Positions 15,895-24,527 of a DNA stretch of 44,919 nt are shown here, piece by piece. Numbering within the stretch: the stretch's first letter is position 1; each line of letters begins with the position of its first letter. The notes under the pieces were generated by a model, which made no database searches, had not been told where the DNA came from, and worked only from the letters and a program-made list of their open reading frames with translations. The translations under genes and the position numbers were made by a program. This DNA comes from Muribaculaceae bacterium. Lineage in GTDB: Bacteria; Bacteroidota; Bacteroidia; Bacteroidales; Muribaculaceae. Location: NCBI GenBank assembly GCA_009775365.1, contig VSPM01000021.1:1-44919 (forward strand). Reading direction: 5' to 3'.

Positions 15895-16593
15895 TTATTG
15901 TTTTTGAGAGCAAATGGTTTCAGCAATCACCCAGTCGAGCGGAGTGTCGAGATCTACAGAGCGTTCGGCAGGCATTGGTGAGGGCAATATTTTTTTAAAT
16001 AAAGACATTGGTCCTTTTTTCAACGATTCGACAGTCATTACATATACGGCTCCGTTATATTCCCATACTTTTGGCGCATCCTGACGGCGTGTTATGTGTC
16101 CGTCGCCTTTTGAGACGTGCAGGAAACCTTCATCGCCGGTTTCAAAGCCATTGTAATATGGGTTTGTGCGCGCTTCACACACACTCACCACCATGTCGAT
16201 GCCGGGGGTCCATAAATCCAAGGCATTATTGATGTCGCCGACGTTGCGCAGGGGAGAGGTGGGCTGAAGAAGCACCACGCGCGAAAACACAATGCCTTGC
16301 GACTCATAAGCCTCCAAGGCGTGCATTATCACAGAATATGACGAGGCGGAATCTGTGGCCAGCGAGGCTGGCCGCAGGAATGGAATTTTTATTCCGCATG
16401 ACTCGGCCGCTTCTTTGATTTCGGTAGAATCTGTAGAGACAAGTATTTCATCGCCGGGACAGGAGCATTCCAAAGCCTGCTCTGCCGCACGACACACCAA
16501 TGGCTTTCCGCAAAAAAGTCGGATGTTCTTATGCGGAATCCCTTTGCTGCTGCCTCTGGCGGGGATGAGCCAAAGTGTCTTAATTGTGTTCAT
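15895..16593 (-). CDS. CMP-sugar synthetase (acylneuraminate cytidylyltransferase family)
   Basis: A 232-aa cytidylyltransferase that would couple CTP with a nonulosonic or similar acid to give a CMP-sugar. The nucleotide loop is IPARGSSKGIPHKN (residues 10-23). LLQPTSPLR and a C-terminal SVDLDTPLDW (metal-binding Asp) match the NeuA/LegF/PseF family. The start 16593 begins right at this fold; the longer frame lies inside the neighbouring gene. It overlaps the ATP-grasp gene by 14 bp. The synthase that normally makes its substrate (NeuB/LegI type) is absent from the window, so the true substrate is open. Confidence 0.9.
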   Translation of the reverse strand: MNTIKTLWLIPARGSSKGIPHKNIRLFCGKPLVCRAAEQALECSCPGDEILVSTDSTEIKEAAESCGIKIPFLRPASLATDSASSYSVIMHALEAYESQGIVFSRVVLLQPTSPLRNVGDINNALDLWTPGIDMVVSVCEARTNPYYNGFETGDEGFLHVSKGDGHITRRQDAPKVWEYNGAVYVMTVESLKKGPMSLFKKILPSPMPAERSVDLDTPLDWVIAETICSQKQ

Positions 16594-17533
16594 GGAAAAT
16601 GGCTTCCTTGAAATATCGGGCCATGAGTGTGTTTGACGCCCAGTTCGTGCAGGGCTGGATGTCCATTCCCAGGGCTTCCTCAATTATGTAGTCAGTAATC
16701 GGGGCTCCGGCATAAATCGAGCATATCACACCTCCTCCAAGTCGGGGGTTGACCTCCATCAGCAGATAGCGGTCGGCGGCAGTGTCGTGGATAAACTGAA
16801 GATTCACAGGGCCTCTTAGCGAGAATGCTTCAATCACTTTGCGGCTAAGGTCTTCAAGAATTTCGTTGTGGCATGTCTTTGTGCGGGTTGATTCTCCGCC
16901 CATTATCTCAATGCGTTCGCGAGGCACTGTCACGAGAATTTCTCCGTGCCGGCTTATGTAGCAGTCTACGGTGTATTCCTTGCAGTTTTCGATATATTCC
17001 TGCACGAGATAGTTCTGAAGATTCTGAAGGTGCATAAGGTCGTTGATGTCGTGGAATATATGTATGCCTCGTGACGATCCTCCCTTGCGGGGCTTTGCAA
17101 TTGCCGGCATTTGTGCCGAGAGCACTGAATATGTGCGCGGAATAGGGAATCCGGCTTCTTTAAATGCTTTTGCGGCTTCCGCTTTGTCGAACAGCTGGCT
17201 TGTGGTGGCGAAGTCAGACACCGGCACAAATACTTCCGGCATCCTGTCGCGACACATGGATGCAATCTCAATGGCTCCGTTTACAAATGGAAGAATCACA
17301 TCCACGTCATGTTCTTTCACTACGCGCTCAATGTCGGACACCACATCGGGGTCGTTCCAGCGGAGACCTTCCACCACTTTTGCAACCAACGATATTGGCA
17401 CTTCCTTCGAGAGATCGTAACTCACTATGTTGACTTGGTAACCTAATCGCTGGCCGCTTCTCTTTAGAAGGTCTGCGAGAGAGACTCTTCTCGCTCCTCC
17501 AAGAAGCAAAACCGTGAGTTGCTGATTTTTCAT
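16580..17533 (-). CDS. ATP-grasp ligase, substrate unknown
   Basis: A 317-aa carbamoyl-phosphate-synthase-like ATP-grasp enzyme; such proteins join a carboxylate to an amine or thiol through an acyl phosphate. An N-terminal Rossmann-like domain (LLLGGARRVSLADLL; VDVILPFVNGAIEIA) precedes the ATP-grasp core: AIAKPRKGGSSRGI (nucleotide loop), LVQEYIE, and the metal site LLMEVNPRLGGG near residue 270. It overlaps LegB by 4 bp upstream and the CMP-sugar synthetase by 14 bp downstream. Context suggests that it modifies a sugar acid or attaches an amino acid in the same pathway; nothing in the sequence names the substrate. Confidence 0.88.
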   Translation of the reverse strand: MKNQQLTVLLLGGARRVSLADLLKRSGQRLGYQVNIVSYDLSKEVPISLVAKVVEGLRWNDPDVVSDIERVVKEHDVDVILPFVNGAIEIASMCRDRMPEVFVPVSDFATTSQLFDKAEAAKAFKEAGFPIPRTYSVLSAQMPAIAKPRKGGSSRGIHIFHDINDLMHLQNLQNYLVQEYIENCKEYTVDCYISRHGEILVTVPRERIEIMGGESTRTKTCHNEILEDLSRKVIEAFSLRGPVNLQFIHDTAADRYLLMEVNPRLGGGVICSIYAGAPITDYIIEEALGMDIQPCTNWASNTLMARYFKEAIFHEHN

Positions 17534-18507
17534 CTGTTGTAGATATTGGGTTTGTAGTTTCTAAGATTATCGTCTTTAAGAATCCAGTTGATGGTGCGTT
17601 TCAAGCCCTCTTCGAGCGACACTTGAGGAACCCATCCGGTGAGCTGCCTGATTTTTTCGTTTGAGCCGAGAAGACGGAACACTTCGCTTCCTGAAGGGCG
17701 CAGGCGTTCAGGGTCGGTGACCCATTTCACGTCGGCTCCCATGAGCGAGGCTATTGTCTTGAGGGTCTTTTCCATGCTTACTTCTCGCTGTGTGGCGATG
17801 TTTATCTCTTCGCCGGCGGCATTGCCACATTTAGCTATGGCTATGAACCCTCGGCAAGTGTCTTCCACATAATTGAAGTCGCGTGTGGGAGACAGGTCGC
17901 CCACTTTGATTTCTCTTATGCCTGATGCAATCTGTGTTATTATGGAAGGGATAATTGCCCTGGCGCTTTGACGCGGACCGTATGTGTTGAACGGACGCAC
18001 CACCGTTACATTCAAGTTGAATGCATTGTGAAAACTGAGAGCTATCGCATCGGCCCCGATTTTGGTGGCGGAATATGGGCTCTGAGGCTGTTTCGGGTGA
18101 TTTTCGTCGATTGGGACATAGCGGGCGGTGCCGTAGACTTCAGATGTGGATGTCACCAACAGACGCTCAACACCGGCGCTTCTTGCCGCCTGACAGATGT
18201 TTAAAGTGCCCTTAACATTAGTGTCGACATAACTGTCGGGGGCTATGTAACTGTAAGGGATGGCGATTAATGCCGCCAGATGGAAAACAGTGTCGGCTCC
18301 CTCCACAAGAGTGCGGCAAAAATCAGGGTCGCGCACATCTCCTGTGATTATATTCAAGTCCGGATGGTGAATCCCTTCAAGCCATCCCCAGTTGTTGAAA
18401 GAATTATATTGCGCAAGGGCAGTGACCGAGCATCCTTCGTTTAACAATGCTTCGGTGAGATGGCTTCCGATGAAGCCGTCTGCCCCTGTGACTACTACAT
18501 TTTTCAT
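17530..18507 (-). CDS. legB: LegB-type NAD-dependent sugar-nucleotide 4,6-dehydratase
   Basis: A 325-aa extended SDR. NAD loop TGADGFIGS (residues 7-15), catalytic TSE at 121-123, Y145 and K149 in YSATK. The signature stretches ALAQYNSFNNWGWLEG and AALIAIPYSYIAPDSYVDTN are typical of LegB, which removes water from an NDP-N-acetylglucosamine to give the 4-keto-6-deoxy sugar at the start of legionaminic acid synthesis. The other legionaminic genes (aminotransferase LegC, acetyltransferase, epimerase LegG, synthase LegI) are not here. It overlaps both neighbours by 4 bp (ATGA type), so translation is coupled. Confidence 0.88.
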   Translation of the reverse strand: MKNVVVTGADGFIGSHLTEALLNEGCSVTALAQYNSFNNWGWLEGIHHPDLNIITGDVRDPDFCRTLVEGADTVFHLAALIAIPYSYIAPDSYVDTNVKGTLNICQAARSAGVERLLVTSTSEVYGTARYVPIDENHPKQPQSPYSATKIGADAIALSFHNAFNLNVTVVRPFNTYGPRQSARAIIPSIITQIASGIREIKVGDLSPTRDFNYVEDTCRGFIAIAKCGNAAGEEINIATQREVSMEKTLKTIASLMGADVKWVTDPERLRPSGSEVFRLLGSNEKIRQLTGWVPQVSLEEGLKRTINWILKDDNLRNYKPNIYNR

Positions 18508-19499
18508 TTTAGCGGATTGAGGTTGTTGTCATGTCCATGCTTTCCGGTCGACTCAGTCTCCATAAAAGTGTGTTCGATGAAAGTGTGGATGTGGCGGCAT
18601 TTCTTTTCTTCAAATATTTCTGAGATCTTGAAGAAAATACCGGTCTCTTCCACTTCTCCAAATTCATGATTTATGGCAGTGCCAAACACTTTCATTGTGG
18701 GAGAAAGCGACATGTAGGCATTGACGAGCGGTGGTATGTTCTGACCGTGCGCCCTTATGGCATGATTAAGAATCTTGTAGTCTTCACGGAAGGAATCTCC
18801 TGTGAATATGTTCTGAATCTCGGGGGATGTGGCTCTATTGGAGAGTTCTTCAATGGGCGACACAAGCCTGTCGGTGTCATGAAAATATTTGTGAAGGAAT
18901 CCGAGAAGCATGTCGCGGCATTCTTCTCCATAGTTCGGATACATTGTGACTTTCCCGAAAAGATATTCTATTTGCGGGTAGATCACTGTGAGGGCGCCGA
19001 GGCCGTCCCAGAGGTTGTCGAGCACATAGAGTGCTTTGGGATTTGATTTTGTGCTTTGATAGTTTGTGGCCACAAACGAACGCCCGAGCTCGAGGGTGTT
19101 GGGAAGAAGCTCTTTTATAAAGCGTTCTGAGAATCTGAACATGTGGGAAGTCGCTATGTTCGGAATTCCGTCGACTACCTTTATGTTTTCTCCGAGAATG
19201 AATCTGTATCCTCCTGCAATTTCTTTGTCGTTCGGATCCCACACGATTAGTTGCCGGCAAGGATTCTCCATTGTGTCGAATTCATCAATGTCGCATTCTA
19301 ATCCGGTTCCGCCTCCGGCATCGCGAAAAGCAATCTCTCGGAGCCGTCCGATTTCTCGCATGGTGTTGGGTGCGTTAAACGCGTCGACAACATACACTTC
19401 GTTGTCGCCCTTGTTGGCGTGGCGCAGCATTCGGTCATGAGTCAGTTCGCTCATGATTAAGTCTCGGTCAACACGGTCAATTATTTTCTCCATTTTCAA
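18504..19499 (-). CDS. glsB: GNAT-type N-acyltransferase, glycine-lipid GlsB-like
   Basis: A 331-aa protein of the PF13444 (OlsB-like, old name hemolysin) family. These enzymes move a 3-hydroxy fatty acid from acyl carrier protein to the amine of an amino acid. Conserved blocks are MREIGRLREIAFRDAGGGTG, CDIDEFDTM, ATSHMFRFSERFIKE and TLELGRSFVATNYQS, with length as in Bacteroides GlsB (glycine lipid synthesis). GlsA, the O-acyltransferase usually next to it, is absent; instead a sugar-nucleotide dehydratase overlaps its stop by 4 bp. It is the first gene of the operon and has a good promoter. The exact acyl acceptor is inferred by family, not shown. Confidence 0.8.
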   Translation of the reverse strand: MKMEKIIDRVDRDLIMSELTHDRMLRHANKGDNEVYVVDAFNAPNTMREIGRLREIAFRDAGGGTGLECDIDEFDTMENPCRQLIVWDPNDKEIAGGYRFILGENIKVVDGIPNIATSHMFRFSERFIKELLPNTLELGRSFVATNYQSTKSNPKALYVLDNLWDGLGALTVIYPQIEYLFGKVTMYPNYGEECRDMLLGFLHKYFHDTDRLVSPIEELSNRATSPEIQNIFTGDSFREDYKILNHAIRAHGQNIPPLVNAYMSLSPTMKVFGTAINHEFGEVEETGIFFKISEIFEEKKCRHIHTFIEHTFMETESTGKHGHDNNLNPLK

Positions 19500-19527
19500 A
19501 ATATGCCCGAAGGCTGTGGAATTTTTG

Positions 19528-19558
19528 CAAATTTAATAAAAAATAGTAACAAGACAAA
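19528..19558 (-). promoter_or_regulatory. Promoter of the glsB-legB-ATP-grasp-CMP-recQ operon
   Basis: On the minus strand TTTG (19555-19558), a 19-bp spacer and TAAATTTG (19528-19535): a full consensus match. It is 28 bp before the glsB start. No internal terminator is seen down to recQ. Confidence 0.75.
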
Positions 19559-19796
19559 ATATGTGTCTGCAACCCTCGTCTTTGACAGGGATATTGTTGC
19601 GGGTGAGCTCTCATGCCGCCTGCACAGAGCGGCGTGTTTTGCTTTGATTTGATATTTTTGTGAAATAAGGGGGCGCAATCGGATAAAAATGGTTATTTTT
19701 GCAAATCGCATTGCAGACGTGAGGTTAAACCAAAGGGATGCAAGAAGCGTCTATATTTCAAGAGAAACAATATATACACCTATTTAAAAACAAGGT

Positions 19797-20204
19797 ATGA
19801 AGAATATGACATTTAAGGGCACATTGATTTTTGCGGCAATGATTGTGCTGGCTGCGGCCATCGGATTGTCGGCTAAAAACTCAGGGAAGGCTTCTATGAA
19901 GTTTGCAGAGCCCATATATGATTTTGGCATTGTGAAGGAAGACGGCGGCGCCGTGAGCCATGAATTTGATTTTGAAAATGCGGGCTCTGCAAATCTTATA
20001 ATATATGAAGCTAAGGCAGATTGCGGGTGCACGCGCCCGGATTACCCGAAGGCTCCTATTGCCCCCGGAAAGCAAGGGAAGATAAAAGTGACATATAACC
20101 CATTGGGGCGTCCGGGGGCTTTCACAAAGGTCGTGACTATAAAAACTAACGGCAGCCCGTCGAAAGTAAGGCTTAAAATACGCGGGACTGTGTCTCCTAA
20201 ATAA
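19797..20204 (+). CDS. Secreted DUF1573 domain protein (single domain)
   Basis: A 135-aa protein with a signal peptide (LIFAAMIVLAAAIGLSA) and one DUF1573 immunoglobulin-like domain: YDFGIVKEDGG, then FENAGSANLIIYEAKADCGC, IAPGKQGKIKVTYNP and KVRLKIRGTV. The ADCGCT cysteine pair is typical of the family. Function is unknown; the fold resembles ASH/MSP-like beta sandwiches and the protein should be periplasmic or surface-exposed. It lies 5 bp before a longer DUF1573 gene, so they form one operon. The TATTTTTG at 19694-19701 may be its -7 box, without a clear -33 partner. Confidence 0.88.
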   Translation: MKNMTFKGTLIFAAMIVLAAAIGLSAKNSGKASMKFAEPIYDFGIVKEDGGAVSHEFDFENAGSANLIIYEAKADCGCTRPDYPKAPIAPGKQGKIKVTYNPLGRPGAFTKVVTIKTNGSPSKVRLKIRGTVSPK

Positions 20205-20209
20205 AGAAA

Positions 20210-21292
20210 ATGTCGATGAGTTTTAAGACGATAATCTTTTGGGCTTGTTTTGCGGTCGTTGCTTTTCCGGCTATGGCGGAGATAGAATGGCTGTCAACTC
20301 GCTATGAATATGGCGCGTTTAAGGAAGCCGAGGGTCAGCGAAAGGGCAGCCTGCAGTTTGTAAACAAGGGGCCCGAGGCCACGTTTATAAATGGTGTGAG
20401 GCCAAGCTGCGGCTGCACCGGGGCAACTTATACTGAAGACATGATTCAGCCGGGCGACACAGCTACGGTGAGCTTTGTGTATAATCCGGCAGGGCGCCCC
20501 GGCCCTTTCGACAAGACAGTGAGAGTTTATATAGGCAAGGAAAATGAACTTCATGTGTTGAGAATATCCGGCACTGTGATTGGCGCTCCGTCCACCCTTG
20601 AGAACTCTTACCCTGTGGAAGTGGGGCCGATGAGGATCCAGACTCTGTCGCACAAGGGAGGCGAGATTCGGAAAGGGGAGTCGCGCCATATGTTTATTAA
20701 TGTTTATAATCAAGGTTCTGACACGATTACACCCGTGTGGACCGGACATAACGCACCTCTTGAGGTGAAGCTCACTCCTGAAAAACTTGCACCCGGAGAG
20801 ATTGGAACATTAGGATTCTACCTGCGCACGAGTAAAGAGGAGATGATGGGGCCGGTGGAATATAAGGTTCATATAAGACCCGACGTTGCTTCTCCTTCAG
20901 AAGATGAGAGGGAGATAACGGTAGGTGCGGTGATTGTGCCTGACACGAGAAAAATGAGCGTAGAGGAAATAGATAATGGAGGAAGGGCTTACATTGTGCC
21001 GGAATTTATTGATTTCGGAGAGGTTGGCTCGTCGAAGCCTCTGAAGTTTGAGTTTGAGGTGCTTAACGACGGTCGCGGCCCGCTTGCAGTCAGCAGGGTT
21101 TACTCGCTCGAAAAGGGTGTTGAGATTAATAAAACACCGAAGGTGATAAAGCCCGGCAAGCGTGGCAAAATCAAGGGGACGCTCGACATTGGCAGCCTTC
21201 ACTCGGGGGCATTCCGATTGCATGTGGAGGTCATGACTGATGACGCCATACATCCGGTAAGGACAGCAAATCTGGTTGGAATAAAAGAATAG
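20210..21292 (+). CDS. Secreted DUF1573 domain protein (tandem domains)
   Basis: A 360-aa secreted protein (signal ACFAVVAFPAMA). The first DUF1573 domain (about residues 26-125; RPSCGCTGATY, then DTATVSFVYNPAGRPGPF) is close to that of the preceding gene. A middle beta domain (about 130-240) and a second, cysteine-free DUF1573-like repeat (about 260-358; IDFGEVGSSKPLKFEFEVLN) follow. Function unknown. Only the first copy keeps the CGC motif, which suggests that the copies have diverged in role. It is followed 28 bp later by meaB with no obvious terminator. Confidence 0.88.
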   Translation: MSMSFKTIIFWACFAVVAFPAMAEIEWLSTRYEYGAFKEAEGQRKGSLQFVNKGPEATFINGVRPSCGCTGATYTEDMIQPGDTATVSFVYNPAGRPGPFDKTVRVYIGKENELHVLRISGTVIGAPSTLENSYPVEVGPMRIQTLSHKGGEIRKGESRHMFINVYNQGSDTITPVWTGHNAPLEVKLTPEKLAPGEIGTLGFYLRTSKEEMMGPVEYKVHIRPDVASPSEDEREITVGAVIVPDTRKMSVEEIDNGGRAYIVPEFIDFGEVGSSKPLKFEFEVLNDGRGPLAVSRVYSLEKGVEINKTPKVIKPGKRGKIKGTLDIGSLHSGAFRLHVEVMTDDAIHPVRTANLVGIKE

Positions 21293-21320
21293 CAACATAA
21301 TAATATCTTAATTCAATATC

Positions 21321-22430
21321 ATGGAACATCCGGAAAACGACCAATCCTATAAGGGTCTCCAGGTAAACTCTGGAGTGATGTCGCAACCCATTGTGAATCC
21401 ATACAGGCGCGCACAGCGCATTCGCCGTCAGGAACTTAGTGTGAATGATTATGTGGAAGGCATAAGAAAAGGGGATGTGAGCGTGCTTGGCAGGGCCGTG
21501 ACTCTCATTGAGAGCACTGCCGATGCCCATCAGGCAATTGCTCAGGAGGTCATAGAGAAGTGTCTTCCTTATTCAGGAAACTCCAGGCGAATAGGCATAA
21601 CAGGAGTGCCCGGGGCCGGAAAGTCAACATCTATTGACGTGTTTGGCCTTCATGTGCTAAAGCAAGGGGGGAAACTTGCTGTTTTGGCAATAGACCCCAG
21701 CAGCGAGCGCACTCAGGGAAGTATTCTTGGCGATAAGACCCGAATGGAGAAACTTTCGCAGCAGAAGGATGCGTTCATTCGACCCTCGCCTTCTGCAGGC
21801 TCTCTGGGCGGTGTGGCCAGGAAGACAAGAGAGACAATCGTGCTTTGTGAAGCTGCTGGATATGACAATATTTTTGTTGAGACTGTGGGCGTAGGCCAAA
21901 GCGAGACAGCTGTGCATTCTATGGTGGATTTCTTCCTGCTCATACAGCTTGCGGGAACCGGCGACGAGCTGCAGGGCATCAAGCGCGGCATCATGGAAAT
22001 GGCCGACGGTATTGTGATTAATAAATGCGACGGCGACAATGTGGATCGAGCCAAACTTGCTGCCTCACAATTCCGCAACGCGTTGTTCCTGTTCCCGCCT
22101 ACTCCGAGCAAGTGGAAGCCTGAGGTGCTCACATATAGCGGATATTATGAGCTTGGCATAGATCTCGTGTGGGATATGATTGACCGCTATTTTGACTATG
22201 TTAAGAAGACCGGCTATTTTGAGCGCAAGCGTAATGAGCAGGCAAAATACTGGATGATAGAGACAATCGACGAGCAACTTCGCAATCATTTCTATCATAC
22301 TCCTGAGGTGCAGGCTCTGCTTCAGCAGAAAGAAATCAGAGTTTTGAATAATGAGCAGTCGTCGTTTACGGCTGCCAAAGATGTGCTTGATTGCTATTTC
22401 AGCACGTTGTACAAGCCAAGGCACGACTAA
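21321..22430 (+). CDS. meaB: Methylmalonyl-CoA mutase-associated GTPase MeaB
   Basis: A 369-aa G3E P-loop GTPase that protects and reloads the cobalamin-dependent methylmalonyl-CoA mutase in propionate or succinate metabolism. Visible motifs: Walker A GVPGAGKST (about residues 94-102), switch and Asp-rich LAIDPSSERTQGSILGDKTR, the ETVGVGQSE loop, and the base-specificity NKCDGDN. Length and sequence are standard. The mutase genes are not in this window. The first 30 residues are a family-typical leader rather than a signal peptide. Confidence 0.95.
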   Translation: MEHPENDQSYKGLQVNSGVMSQPIVNPYRRAQRIRRQELSVNDYVEGIRKGDVSVLGRAVTLIESTADAHQAIAQEVIEKCLPYSGNSRRIGITGVPGAGKSTSIDVFGLHVLKQGGKLAVLAIDPSSERTQGSILGDKTRMEKLSQQKDAFIRPSPSAGSLGGVARKTRETIVLCEAAGYDNIFVETVGVGQSETAVHSMVDFFLLIQLAGTGDELQGIKRGIMEMADGIVINKCDGDNVDRAKLAASQFRNALFLFPPTPSKWKPEVLTYSGYYELGIDLVWDMIDRYFDYVKKTGYFERKRNEQAKYWMIETIDEQLRNHFYHTPEVQALLQQKEIRVLNNEQSSFTAAKDVLDCYFSTLYKPRHD

Positions 22431-22480
22431 TCGGGAGCGTTGCCGCAGAGAGGCGGCCGACAGGCTTATGTCTATATCTA

Positions 22481-22525
22481 TTTTTCGCAGGTTCAAACTA
22501 TTTTGCAGTCTGAACCCGCGAAAAA
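22481..22525. repeat. Imperfect inverted repeat between meaB and acyl-CoA synthetase
   Basis: TTTTTCGCAGGTTCA (22481-22495) pairs with TGAACCCGCGAAAAA (22511-22525) over 14 of 15 positions around a 15-nt loop. It is 50 bp after meaB, but the right arm ends in A rather than T on both strands, so it is a poor terminator. It may be an RNA stabiliser or a protein-binding site. Confidence 0.5.
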
Positions 22526-22580
22526 TCATTAATATGAGCGTGGTAGGACTGATTATTGATAAAAAAGTGTTAACTTTACA

Positions 22581-22612
22581 CCCGGGTTTCTCGTTATAAC
22601 GAGAAACCCGGG
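22581..22612. promoter_or_regulatory. 32-bp perfect palindrome directly before the acyl-CoA synthetase start
   Basis: The two 16-bp arms meet with no spacer (CCCGGGTTTCTCGTTA and its complement), ending 6 bp before the ATG at 22619. A TAACTTTA just upstream (22571-22578) could be a -7 box, which would place the palindrome in the 5' leader or over the transcription start. That fits an operator for a TetR- or GntR-type repressor, or an RNA hairpin covering the start codon. There is no following U tract, so it is not a terminator. Confidence 0.7.
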
Positions 22613-22618
22613 ACAATT

Positions 22619-24436
22619 ATGGCAAACAGATTAGTAGAGATAATATCCACTCAGGCAAAGCGTTATGGAGATAGAGAAGCCTATCGTTTTTGCTGGCGAA
22701 AGGATGGCGAATGGCTGCCGACTTCTTGGAATGAATTTAAAACTCAGGTGGAAGTGTCGGGCAAGGCGCTTGCAGGCATGGGTCTGTTGGAGAAAGACAC
22801 AATAGCTATCTGCTCACCCAACACTCCTCAGATCCTTATCACTGAATTCGGGGCTTTCAGGAATCGTGTGACAGTTATTCCGATATATTCGAGTTCTTCG
22901 CAGGAACAGTTTGACTTTATCGTGGGCAACGGTGAGGCAAAAGTTGTGTTTGTGGGCGACTCGCATCAATATCCTCTGGCTTATAATTATTGGAAAAAAC
23001 ATCCTGGGGCAATACGAAGAATAGTGGTCTTCAAGAACGATGAACTGGAGTTGAGGGATGATGACACGGTCACGATATTCTGGGACGATTTCGTAAGGCT
23101 CGGCATGGATGCCGGCGAGGATATTGCCAAGGAGGTGGAGCGCAGAATGTCGGAGAGCATTCCGGAGGACATGGCGACTCTTATCTATACTTCAGGAACC
23201 ACGGGTGAGCCAAAAGGTGTGGCCATAACTCATTCAAACTATGATGCCGCCATAGAGAAGCATCTGCAGCTGTTGCATCAGGTGAAAGACACAGACCTCT
23301 CAATGTCTTTCTTGCCTATGAGCCATATACTTGAAAAGGCATGGAGCTTTTTCTGCGTCACGAAGGGTATTGCAATTGCGGTGAACTATGACCCGAGACT
23401 TATTCAGGACACGATTCATGATGTGCATCCTAATATCATGTGTTGCGTGCCCCGATTTTGGGAAAAGGTTTATGCAGGCGTGAAAGAGAAGATCGCCGCG
23501 ATGGGCAGGATTCAGCGCATCATGGTGAACAGGGCGCTGAAATGCGGCAAAAAACGCAACATCGACTATGTGCGCAGGGGGCGTCAGGTGCCATGGCTTC
23601 TCGATAAAGAGTATGATTTCTGGAATAAGCGCATATTCAGTAAATTAAAACATGCAATAGGGATACCTAATCCAAATATGTTTCCAACAGCGGGCGCACC
23701 TTTAAGCGACAGAATTGTGGAGTTTTTGCGTTCTGTTGGCATAGAGGTCGTGATAGGCTACGGATTAAGCGAGACTACAGCCACCGTAAGTTTCTATCCT
23801 TCGATTGATTATGAGATCGGCACGGTGGGTGTGCCTTTGCCGGGACTTGAAGTGAGAATAGACAAGAATGGCGAGATTCTTGTGAAGGGGCCAACTGTCA
23901 CCCCCGGATATTATAAAAATCCCGAAGCGAACAAGGCTGCCTTTACGGAGGATGGCTTTTTCCGCACCGGCGATGCCGGATATTTCACGCGTAATGGCGC
24001 ACTGGTGCTGACTGAGCGTGTGAAAGATCTTTTTAAGACATCGAATGGCAAATATGTGGCGCCTCAGATGCTTGAAAGCCGTCTTGCAGAGAATAAATAT
24101 ATCGACGAAGTGGCAGTGATCGGCGATCAGCGTAAATTTGTGACAGCCTTGATTGTGCCGAACCTTTCACAGCTTCGTCGCTGGGCAGAGGAGAAGGGTG
24201 TTGACTATTCTGACACGGAGAGCTTCGTGGCAAACCCGGATGTGGTTAAATTCATGCTGGGAGAAATTAATAAAGTGCAACAAGGGGTGGCTGAATATGA
24301 GAAAATCAAGCGAATCACTTTGTTGCCTCATCATTTCTCGATAATGAACGGGGAGGTGACAAACACGATGAAAGTGAGACGCCCTATAGTAGCCAGGCGT
24401 TACGCAAAGGAGATAGAGGCCATGTATGCTTACTGA
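22619..24436 (+). CDS. Long-chain acyl-CoA synthetase (AMP-forming)
   Basis: A 605-aa ANL-superfamily enzyme that activates a fatty acid with ATP and CoA. The P-loop-like motif TLIYTSGTTGEPKGV lies at residues 187-201. GYGLSETTATVSF (A5 motif), FFRTGDAGYF (A7) and the C-terminal hinge LTERVKDLFKTSNGKYVAP (A8 and A10 region) fit the FadD/FAA1-type group with the inserted MSFLPMSHILEKAW block. Full length, no gaps. It is separated from meaB by 188 bp holding two inverted repeats, so it probably has its own control, perhaps through the palindrome at 22581-22612. Confidence 0.94.
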   Translation: MANRLVEIISTQAKRYGDREAYRFCWRKDGEWLPTSWNEFKTQVEVSGKALAGMGLLEKDTIAICSPNTPQILITEFGAFRNRVTVIPIYSSSSQEQFDFIVGNGEAKVVFVGDSHQYPLAYNYWKKHPGAIRRIVVFKNDELELRDDDTVTIFWDDFVRLGMDAGEDIAKEVERRMSESIPEDMATLIYTSGTTGEPKGVAITHSNYDAAIEKHLQLLHQVKDTDLSMSFLPMSHILEKAWSFFCVTKGIAIAVNYDPRLIQDTIHDVHPNIMCCVPRFWEKVYAGVKEKIAAMGRIQRIMVNRALKCGKKRNIDYVRRGRQVPWLLDKEYDFWNKRIFSKLKHAIGIPNPNMFPTAGAPLSDRIVEFLRSVGIEVVIGYGLSETTATVSFYPSIDYEIGTVGVPLPGLEVRIDKNGEILVKGPTVTPGYYKNPEANKAAFTEDGFFRTGDAGYFTRNGALVLTERVKDLFKTSNGKYVAPQMLESRLAENKYIDEVAVIGDQRKFVTALIVPNLSQLRRWAEEKGVDYSDTESFVANPDVVKFMLGEINKVQQGVAEYEKIKRITLLPHHFSIMNGEVTNTMKVRRPIVARRYAKEIEAMYAY

Positions 24437-24527
24437 TAATGTCGCGACCCTTGTTTGTTATGGTTAAGACCGAAATACAGCAGATGAGGAATAAATGTTT
24501 TTTGTATTGAATTAGCAACTGATTGAG

